A stretch of 64,000 bases of DNA, from the NCBI GenBank assembly GCA_963664625.1, contig OY761541.1:372001-436000 (forward strand). Reading direction: 5' to 3'. Shown piece after piece: positions 57,809 to 64,000 of this stretch. Origin of the DNA: CBDCFV01 sp963664625. GTDB taxonomy: Bacteria > Chloroflexota > Dehalococcoidia > Lucifugimonadales > UBA3495. A program made the translations under genes and the position numbers. Numbering within the stretch: the stretch's first letter is position 1; each line of letters begins with the position of its first letter. The notes under the pieces are model-generated. The model ran no database searches. It had not been told where the DNA came from and saw only the letters and a list, made by a program, of their open reading frames with translations.

Positions 57809-58315
57809 TCAGACGTCCCTTTGCCAAATGATGGTCCCGCCGTAATACATATATGGTTCGATAGGGAAATCTCCAACCGGAATGTAATGGGAAAAAATGC
57901 ACAACTGCGGGAACCTTTCATGTAAGTCGAATTCGGCTTCCGTCAGCCGTTCCACCAACTCATAGTCGTAATGCCGTTTCATACACGTCAACAGGTACAC
58001 CCGCTCTTCTTGCAAATGCTTCCCTACTGCGATTGCCCGCACTTCGTCGAATTTCCCGAACGTCTGAATTAAGTCCTCTCGTAACAGATCCTCGACGCTT
58101 CGCCCAAGTTCAGGCGATTCTCCTCGCGCCGCACAAAACTCCAAGTAACTCTCCACCGACTCGGCCAAGGCTTCCCTGAGTTCAGAGACAGACGTTCCCT
58201 GGAACGTAATCACGTCCCGGATATTGGCGACTTCGCCGTGAAACAGACTGGCTTCGTCGTCAAACTTTACTTCCCCAACGTAGCCTTTATAACGCATCTC
58301 GAACATTTCTTTCAT
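57809..58315 (-). CDS. HicB-like antitoxin with C-terminal extension
   Basis: A 168-residue protein. Residues 1-80 are a HicB RNase H-like domain: MRYKGYVGEVKFDDEASLFHGEVANIRDVITFQGTSVSELREAL. Residues 90-168 (DLLREDLIQTFGKFDEVRAIAVG, then RVYLLTCMKRHYDYELVERL and PIEPYMYYGG) form an extra domain that I do not recognise and that normal HicB proteins lack. It is followed four bases later by a HEPN gene. A terminator at 58382-58411 separates it from the VWA gene upstream. Confidence 0.78.
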   Translation of the reverse strand: MKEMFEMRYKGYVGEVKFDDEASLFHGEVANIRDVITFQGTSVSELREALAESVESYLEFCAARGESPELGRSVEDLLREDLIQTFGKFDEVRAIAVGKHLQEERVYLLTCMKRHYDYELVERLTEAEFDLHERFPQLCIFSHYIPVGDFPIEPYMYYGGTIIWQRDV

Positions 58316-58381
58316 CCCTCACCGACCGCGTCAGCGCGACAGCGTCATCGTACCATATCCCCGTATGGCGTCGAAACACGA

Positions 58382-58411
58382 CAAAAAAGCCCGCGTCTTG
58401 ATGACACGGGC
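58382..58411 (-). terminator. rho-independent terminator after the VWA gene
   Basis: On the minus strand GCCCGTGTC (58411-58403) pairs with GACGCGGGC (58397-58389) with one mismatch around a five-base loop, followed by six T (58388-58383). It ends the coaE-moxR-nudix-VWA unit. Confidence 0.82.
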
Positions 58412-58440
58412 CCAGTTTGCGGTTAAAGGGAGCGTAGCTC

Positions 58441-61400
58441 TTAGATTGTAAGCTTTCTGTACAGCATGGGCAGGCGTTCCGGCAGGGACCATATCTCTCC
58501 CAGCACCTCGTAGCCCATGTCGCCGCACATGCTCTTCAGGTAGTCGTGGCCGGCCTTGTCCACCGTCAGGCAGAAGGGGGTTATCTCCTGCCTTTTGGCC
58601 TCCAACAGGGCCATGTGGGTGTCGTGGACGGCGTACTCCTTCTCCACTCCTTCGCGGCTGTAGCCCCGGTCCTGGGGCCTGCCGTCGCTGATGAGGAACA
58701 GTATCTTCGTGGTGGCGTCCTGGTTCTCCAGCTTGGTGATGGCGTGGCGGATGGCCGCCCCCATACGGGTGGCGTGCAACGGGGTTATCTTGTCGATACG
58801 CCGCTTTATCTTGTCGCCGAACCCCTCGTTGATGTCCTTGATGACGTAGAACTCCACGTTCTCGCGGCCGTAACCGGAGAAGCCGTAGATGCCGTAGGTA
58901 TCGCCTATGGACTCCAATGCTTGGATGAGCAGCGCGGTGCTCTCTTTCTCTAGGTCTATGATGCGCTTGTAATTGCGGCGCACCAAGCCTTCCCGTCGCC
59001 GCCGCAGCCACACCATGTACTCCACCGGGTCGTCGGGGGCGTCGCGGTCGTCAACCACTTGCCGCCCCTCGTCGATGGCCTCGGCGGTGGAGGCGCTCAT
59101 GTCCAGCAGGAACACCACCGCCACGTCGCGGCGGTTGCGGTTGCGGTGCCAGTAAATTTTATCGTCGGGCGGCACGTTCATCCGCAGGTCGGCCCAAGCC
59201 TCCAGCGCCGCGTTCAGGTCGATGTCTTCCCCGTCAACCAAGCGGTATACTTTCTTCATGCTCTCGGGCATGATCAACTCGAACTGCCGCTTGATGTGGT
59301 TGGACAAGCTCATGTAGTTCTTCAGAGCGTCGTTGTAGAAGGCTGGATCTCCTTCCTCCACCGCCTTTTCCTTGACGATGCACCACCTGGGCTTGTAGTC
59401 GCCGGCCCTGAAGTCCCACTCGTCGTAGGCGTAGGTCTGCGGTTCCCTGGGTTCCAGTTCCCCGCCCTGGTCGTCGTCGTGCAACAACGGGCCATAGCCT
59501 TGGCCGGGCTGCGAATTGGGCGGCGGCGTGCCGGCCTCCTTCATTAAATTCTGGGCGAACATGCTCATGCTGTTGGCTATATCGCCCTGCTCGGCGTCCA
59601 ACTCCAGCTCGGCGCTGTCCTGGAGCATCTGCTCCAGCATTTCCTGGGAGATGGGCTGTCCCTCTCCCTGCTGGTCCTGGCCTACTTGGAGCTTGGTCAG
59701 CAGTTGCACCATCTCAGGCTTGAAGTCGCCGCGGAAGTCGACGGGATCCGGAGATTCGTAGTCCTCCCCTTCCCCGCTTTCACCGGACTGGTCGGCGCCC
59801 GCCTGCAACTGGTTTATGAGTTCCTCGAATTCCTCTTCGGAAAAATCGCCGGGTTCCTCAAGGTCCTCCGGCTCCCACTGGTCTTCGGACTGGGTCTCGT
59901 TCGGGAGGCGGGAAATAATCTCGTAGGCCCGCAGCGTAGCTTCAGCGGTATCCTCCACGTTGGCCGCCGAGTTACGGAGTTCGTGGAGTATTTGCGCCAG
60001 CATCCGGGCGGCGGCCTCGTACTCGACGGGGACCGGCAGGTCGGTGAACTGCTCCAAGCTCATGCGGATCAGCAACTCCACCATGGCCTGTTGCAAGGGC
60101 ATTTCTTCCACTGTCGGCCTTCCGGCCAGGGCCTCTCCCTGAACACGGCTGGCAGCCGACCGTATGCCGGGGTATTCCACCTTGATACGGTAGTCGAGGC
60201 GGCAGTCCTCCAGCACGGTAAACAGGTCGAAGGCCAGCCGCCGGTCGTCGAACAGGTGCAGGAACCTTCCTATGTCGGTCAACGCTGTGGTGGTATCGGC
60301 AGCTTCAGCCACCATCTGCAACCCGGCGTCAGGAGTCGGGTCCAGCACCGGCGATGCCTGCGCCTCCCTGGCCAGTACCTCCTCTTCAAGCTCGAATCGC
60401 CTGTCGGTGAAAAGAGCACTGGGCGTATCGAAGTCAAAACGGAAGCTGCCGAACTCCAAGTGGCCGACCTGGTGAGTGGACACGACCTTGAACCAGGAGA
60501 AATTCTCCTGTTTGTCGGAATAGTGGTCCACGACCGTGGGCAGGAAGACCTTGGTGCCGTCGGTGGAGGCCGAGTCCTCGTCGATCCAGCCGATGTTCTT
60601 TCGCACCAGTTCCTGGGTGTTCAGCACTTCTATGCTGGAGCCGGACAGGGCGCTGCAATACAGCTTGATGATGTTCTTTACCCGGTCCAGTTCCAAGCTG
60701 GATGAAAGGGTTTCCAGGATGGAGAGGGAGGTATTCGACTCGACCCTGAAGAAGGCGATGCCGCTTTCGGGGTTCTCCTTGAGCAGTTCCACTCCATGCT
60801 GGAACCAAGTGTCCAACTGATTGACGGTTATCCTTCCCAAGACGTCCGACAAACTCCTCAGGAATGGCGGGACAGCATCGGAGGAAACGGCCAGGAGGGT
60901 CTCGCACAGGTCCAGAACATACCCCTGCGACCCCGAAGGCACCAGAGTCAACGCTTGGCTGCCGTCGGCCAGGAAACGGGACGTGTCCCGAAGGCCTACC
61001 TTGGCCAACCGTTCTCCCAGCTTCAGGAACCGGCCGGTCTGGCTGTCGTCCACCTGCTGTAAAGCCTTGGGGACGATCTCCAGGCAAGTCTTCACGTCCC
61101 GCCAACTACCGTCCACCAGCGCGCGGGCCATCGACAGGAAAGCTTCGCGTTCCCTGCCCATAGCTGGCAGCACGTCCCGGCCCAGCACCAAGCATTCGGC
61201 GGCCACATCGTATGACTTGTAGGACAACGCCTCCACCAAGGACGCGAACACTTCCACGTCCCAGAAGGGAAGGTTGCGCACCAAGTCCGGGCTGATTTCG
61301 AAGAATTTTGCCGCGAGAGTGCTGGACTTCCACGTGCCCTTGTAGAGACTGCGGCCCAAGCCTGCCCAGCGGGGAATATACTGGGGTCTGAGGTTGGGGA

Positions 61401-61725
61401 CTATGAATGCGCTGGAGCGGAAGAACGACACCGCCAACGTGGGGGAGTCCTGAGAAAGGTAGGTGCCGCAACGGGCCCATTGCATGAACGACGGAAACGA
61501 CAGGAAACGGGCCACTTGGGGGCCTACCCGGTAATATTCAACCGCCGATTCCCACGAGCGGACCGTTTGTGTGCCTATGGTGACGCCCTCCTTGACCCAG
61601 AGGAGGTATTCCTCATCGCCAAAGGTGGGCCTCATTATCTTTTCCGCTTCTCGGTAGGCCTCGGTTACCGCCGGGGGTAGTTTGGCCAGTTCGGCTTCCA
61701 GGTTTTCTAGAGGAGACGTGCTCAA
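58441..61725 (-). CDS. NorD/CbbO-like VWA-domain protein
   Basis: A 1094-residue cytoplasmic protein. Residues 1-450 are helical repeats with no clear family; 600-760 are a long acidic linker (EPEDLEEPGDFSEEEFEELI); the C-terminal 230 residues are a von Willebrand factor A domain with the MIDAS motif FLLDMSAS (near 870) and LISDGRPQDRG. With the MoxR-type ATPase encoded upstream it forms an NorQ/NorD or CbbQ/CbbO-like chaperone pair that remodels metal enzymes. The size and N-terminal repeats exceed typical NorD. No Rubisco or nitric-oxide reductase gene is nearby, so the client is unknown. Confidence 0.83.
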   Translation of the reverse strand: MSTSPLENLEAELAKLPPAVTEAYREAEKIMRPTFGDEEYLLWVKEGVTIGTQTVRSWESAVEYYRVGPQVARFLSFPSFMQWARCGTYLSQDSPTLAVSFFRSSAFIVPNLRPQYIPRWAGLGRSLYKGTWKSSTLAAKFFEISPDLVRNLPFWDVEVFASLVEALSYKSYDVAAECLVLGRDVLPAMGREREAFLSMARALVDGSWRDVKTCLEIVPKALQQVDDSQTGRFLKLGERLAKVGLRDTSRFLADGSQALTLVPSGSQGYVLDLCETLLAVSSDAVPPFLRSLSDVLGRITVNQLDTWFQHGVELLKENPESGIAFFRVESNTSLSILETLSSSLELDRVKNIIKLYCSALSGSSIEVLNTQELVRKNIGWIDEDSASTDGTKVFLPTVVDHYSDKQENFSWFKVVSTHQVGHLEFGSFRFDFDTPSALFTDRRFELEEEVLAREAQASPVLDPTPDAGLQMVAEAADTTTALTDIGRFLHLFDDRRLAFDLFTVLEDCRLDYRIKVEYPGIRSAASRVQGEALAGRPTVEEMPLQQAMVELLIRMSLEQFTDLPVPVEYEAAARMLAQILHELRNSAANVEDTAEATLRAYEIISRLPNETQSEDQWEPEDLEEPGDFSEEEFEELINQLQAGADQSGESGEGEDYESPDPVDFRGDFKPEMVQLLTKLQVGQDQQGEGQPISQEMLEQMLQDSAELELDAEQGDIANSMSMFAQNLMKEAGTPPPNSQPGQGYGPLLHDDDQGGELEPREPQTYAYDEWDFRAGDYKPRWCIVKEKAVEEGDPAFYNDALKNYMSLSNHIKRQFELIMPESMKKVYRLVDGEDIDLNAALEAWADLRMNVPPDDKIYWHRNRNRRDVAVVFLLDMSASTAEAIDEGRQVVDDRDAPDDPVEYMVWLRRRREGLVRRNYKRIIDLEKESTALLIQALESIGDTYGIYGFSGYGRENVEFYVIKDINEGFGDKIKRRIDKITPLHATRMGAAIRHAITKLENQDATTKILFLISDGRPQDRGYSREGVEKEYAVHDTHMALLEAKRQEITPFCLTVDKAGHDYLKSMCGDMGYEVLGEIWSLPERLPMLYRKLTI

Positions 61726-61754
61726 ATCGGTGTTCCTCCTTTAACGGTCCATCC

Positions 61755-62318
61755 TTAGAGAAGCGCCAGAAAATTTTGGAGTATCTTGGCCGTCGCTCCA
61801 AAAATCAGGTGTTCGTTGTATGCGTAGGACTGGGCTGTAACGTGTCTTCCGTCCTCCAAGGCGGTCTCAAAACGCAGGTTCGCAGGGTCCTGCAACGAGG
61901 TTATCGGGACCTCCAGCACCTCCGCTACTTCCCGGGAGCTGGGGTTGAAGGAGTAGGGGTAGTCAATAGTCCCGGCGAACACCTGCACCAGGAAACGGCT
62001 CCTGGTGACTACGTCGTCCAGTTGCCCCAGAACCGTCACATCCTGTGGGCGGATGCCCATCTCCTCTTCCGCCTCCCGAAGCGCAGTATCCAGAAAGTGT
62101 CGGTCCTCGGGGTCCTTCCCGCCGCCCGGGAATGAAATCTCGCCCTTGTGGTACTCAACCTGGTCCGAGCGCTTGTTCAGCAAGACGCAATAGTCCCCAT
62201 CCTTGGGGTACAGCAACAAAAGGACGGCGGCGGGTGTTAGAGACGCATCGCCCACCGTTCGTTTGACGCGGTGGGCCAATGCATGGCTGAGAGTCTCTGG
62301 AGGAGATAATGCCATCAA
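61755..62318 (-). CDS. Nudix hydrolase, CoA pyrophosphatase type
   Basis: A 187-residue Nudix enzyme of the NudL/coenzyme A pyrophosphatase group. The Nudix box is GGGKDPEDRHFLDTALREAE followed by EEMGI, preceded by the group motif LLNKRSDQVEYHKGEISFPGG. It would split CoA into 3',5'-ADP and phosphopantetheine. It lies between the MoxR-like gene (five bases) and the VWA gene (29 bases); together with coaE in the same operon this suggests CoA turnover, not a role in the ATPase pair. Confidence 0.9.
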   Translation of the reverse strand: MMALSPPETLSHALAHRVKRTVGDASLTPAAVLLLLYPKDGDYCVLLNKRSDQVEYHKGEISFPGGGKDPEDRHFLDTALREAEEEMGIRPQDVTVLGQLDDVVTRSRFLVQVFAGTIDYPYSFNPSSREVAEVLEVPITSLQDPANLRFETALEDGRHVTAQSYAYNEHLIFGATAKILQNFLALL

Positions 62319-62323
62319 TACAT

Positions 62324-63235
62324 CTACTCGAATATGGAGGAGACCACCTCTTCAATACTGCGCTGGAGTTCCGGCTCGTCGGTCAATGTCCAGACGATAG
62401 CGACCTGGCAGGCCCGACGGGCGTTGATGCCCTCGGTCATCAGCCGGCCGGCGTAAATCAGCAGGCGAGTGCTTGCGCCCTCCTGAAGGCCATGCTCCTG
62501 GAGATTGCGGATTTTCTCTCCAAGTTTCGCCAGGGAGTTAGCCTGCTCGGGAGAGCAACCGCTTTCCCGCCTGATGATTTCCGACTCCACGTCCGCGGGA
62601 GGATAGTTGAACTCGACGGAAATGAAGCGCTGCCGGGTGCTGTGCTTCAAGTCTTTCAACGCGCTTTGATAGCCCGGATTGTAGGAGATGCACAGCAGGA
62701 AACGGTCGTCGGCTTCAATGATCGAGCCGGTCTTTTCGACGGGCAGTATCCGGCGGTGGTCGGTCAGGGGGTGAATAAGAACGGTGGTGTCCTTCCGGGC
62801 CTCGACCACCTCGTCGAGGTAAAGTATGGCCCCGTTCTTCACCGCGCGGGTCATGGGACCGTCGATCCAGCGGGTGCCGTTGGCGTCCAGCAGGTAACGC
62901 CCTACCAGGTCGCTGGCGGTAAGGTCCTCGTGACAGGCGATGGTAACCAAGGGAACACGCACCTCGCCCTCGGCCATGGGTTGGGCGTTATTGTTTTCCC
63001 GGACCACGGTAAGGGGGCGGCCCAGCTTCCAAGCCATGTACTCCACGAACCTGGTCTTGCCGCAACCGGTGGGTCCCTTCAACAGCACCGGTATATGCTG
63101 ATGATATGCCGCAGTAAACAGGTCTTCTTCATCCCCCACAGCCCTGTAGTACGGCTCATCCCGTACCAGGAATTCTTCGATTGCATACTCCTTGAACTGT
63201 GGCTCGTCGAACTGCGGCTCTTCCGTCTGTACCAT
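62324..63235 (-). CDS. MoxR-family AAA ATPase (NorQ/CbbQ-like)
   Basis: A 303-residue AAA+ ATPase. Walker A is LLKGPTGCGKTRFVEYMAW (residues 51-69), Walker B AILYLDEVVEA (near 140), and the sensor region LLCISYNPGYQSALKDL, all typical of the CbbQ/NirQ/NorQ/GpvN subgroup. It pairs with the VWA protein encoded downstream, with a Nudix gene between them. It probably forms a ring that activates a metalloenzyme by inserting metal or remodelling. Confidence 0.9.
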   Translation of the reverse strand: MVQTEEPQFDEPQFKEYAIEEFLVRDEPYYRAVGDEEDLFTAAYHQHIPVLLKGPTGCGKTRFVEYMAWKLGRPLTVVRENNNAQPMAEGEVRVPLVTIACHEDLTASDLVGRYLLDANGTRWIDGPMTRAVKNGAILYLDEVVEARKDTTVLIHPLTDHRRILPVEKTGSIIEADDRFLLCISYNPGYQSALKDLKHSTRQRFISVEFNYPPADVESEIIRRESGCSPEQANSLAKLGEKIRNLQEHGLQEGASTRLLIYAGRLMTEGINARRACQVAIVWTLTDEPELQRSIEEVVSSIFE

Positions 63236-63245
63236 TACTGTCTCA

Positions 63246-63845
63246 CTATCCTTTATTTACTCTGGTGTCCCAGAGGGCTTTGACCGTTTCTTCGAGGCTG
63301 GTCACGTCTTCCGAGTTGTCCACCACCAAGTCCGACCGCTCTATGCGTTCCGAGCGGTCCATCTGCGAGTTGATGCGCCGCATCACCTCTTCCTCACCCA
63401 TACCGTTACGGGCTTGGAGCCTCTCGATTACCAACTCAACCGGTGAGTCGGTAGTCCATACTTCGTCCACCAGGGAGTCCCATCCGGCCTCGAAAAGCAC
63501 CGCGGCTTCCACCACCACGGCGGGCGCTCCCTTGTCCCTCAGCGCCTCGATCTTGTCGCCCACCATCCTGGCCATTCGCGGATGCATGATGCCGTTGAGC
63601 TTTTCCAGTTGGTCAGGGTCGGAGAATACTATCGCGCCCAAGCGTCCCCGGTCTATCTGGCCGTCGGGCCGGAGTATTTCTTCACCGAAGGCATTGACCA
63701 CCGCACACCAGCTTTCGGAGTTGGGAGTGTACGCTTCGTGGCCGACCTGATCGGCGTCGATTACCTCAGCTCCCAGCGATTGCAACAGGCCGGCTACTTC
63801 GCTCTTGCCGGTGCCGATGCCTCCGGTCAGCCCTATGACCAACAT
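63246..63845 (-). CDS. coaE: dephospho-CoA kinase
   Basis: A 199-residue P-loop kinase catalysing the last step of coenzyme A synthesis. It shows VIGLTGGIGTGKSEVAGLL (P-loop near 8-15), IDADQVGHEAY near 34 and NGIMHPRMARMVGDKI, the CoaE pattern. The start at 63845 is chosen for its GGAG four bases upstream and for normal family length; a frame 14 codons longer adds an unrelated leader. It opens a minus-strand operon with the MoxR-like ATPase (ten bases downstream), Nudix and VWA genes. Confidence 0.94.
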   Translation of the reverse strand: MLVIGLTGGIGTGKSEVAGLLQSLGAEVIDADQVGHEAYTPNSESWCAVVNAFGEEILRPDGQIDRGRLGAIVFSDPDQLEKLNGIMHPRMARMVGDKIEALRDKGAPAVVVEAAVLFEAGWDSLVDEVWTTDSPVELVIERLQARNGMGEEEVMRRINSQMDRSERIERSDLVVDNSEDVTSLEETVKALWDTRVNKG

Positions 63846-64000
63846 GAACTCCGGTGCTCCAAGCGCCCCTTGACCATTAGGGGCCAATCACCGCCTGTGG
63901 CGTCCGTACCCAGAGGGTGAAACGATTGGGCCATTCTACCAATGCGTCTCAGTATGGTCAACATCAAGTCCGAGGCCGTTCCGCCCCCTCCGGGCCAACA

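Noticed and set aside
1..64000. CRISPR array
   Set aside because: No set of regularly spaced direct repeats with unique spacers; the repeated palindromes are dispersed single copies, and the 21-base tandem units have no spacers.
1..64000. Insertion sequence or prophage
   Set aside because: No transposase, integrase, capsid or terminase gene was seen; the small palindromes carry no coding sequence.
63846..64000. Gene at the right edge of the window
   Set aside because: No start with a ribosome site or recognisable product appears in the last 155 bases.

Overview
This 64 kb window is gene-dense bacterial chromosome. By eye it is GC-rich, and it contains no rRNA, transposase, integrase, phage genes or CRISPR array. 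The gene content suggests a Chloroflexota bacterium of the SAR202/Dehalococcoidia type: a KorAB ferredoxin oxidoreductase, a C-type sulfatase, a metal-dependent amidohydrolase, a maleate isomerase-like protein, tandem M20 amidohydrolases, LutABC, a GldA/F/G-DUF4340 transporter, many HEPN/PIN/Uma2 genes and many short dispersed palindromes. That placement is inference from content; no ribosomal marker is present to settle it.

Layout. 0.1-4.6 kb: lpdA-korA-korB (2-oxoacid oxidation), minus strand. 4.7-11.1 kb: an accessory island with three related PaREP1/HEPN-like proteins, an AlbA_2/Schlafen-type protein coupled to an unknown protein, a beta-class DNA methyltransferase fused to an Mrr-like nuclease, a PIN toxin with a small partner, and tandem Uma2 genes. 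11.3-15.3 kb: Tat export genes, an RlmD-Maf fusion and thioredoxin. 15.5-17.2 kb: an isochorismatase-fold protein, tRNA-Sec and vapBC. 17.3-22.1 kb: an AAA ATPase behind an AT-rich inverted repeat, hpt, a crotonase, a Uma2 gene and a one-chain MNT-HEPN protein. 22.2-31 kb: catabolic genes (NHL propeller, asparaginase, maleate isomerase-like, GlcG-like, sulfatase, amidohydrolase, Zn-dehydrogenase) with a HEPN pair. 31-36.4 kb: a HigA-like regulator overlapping a 1405-residue DUF4011-helicase-Vsr protein, then Uma2; this is a likely antiphage locus. 36.4-46.4 kb: class I aldolase, lutABC, an MNT/HEPN pair, an aspartyl protease, glycerate kinase, two M20 enzymes and a polyprenol-kinase-like membrane protein. 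46.4-51.1 kb: a PaREP1 protein, a lipoprotein, NifS, a site-2 protease, and speD-speB for polyamines. 51.2-57.3 kb: the Gld-like ABC system and CinA. 57.3-63.9 kb: HEPN/HicB-like, then a coaE-moxR-nudix-VWA operon.

Three themes stand out. First, there is a heavy load of HEPN, MNT, PIN, HicB, HigA and Uma2 genes (eight HEPN-type genes and four Uma2 genes), with two convincing defence loci. Second, tRNA-Sec with its own promoter and terminator implies selenoprotein synthesis, although no Sec machinery or obvious selenoprotein is in the window. Third, three families of small palindromic repeats sit between genes, and one of them appears to have been captured as the C-terminal tail of the RlmD-Maf fusion.
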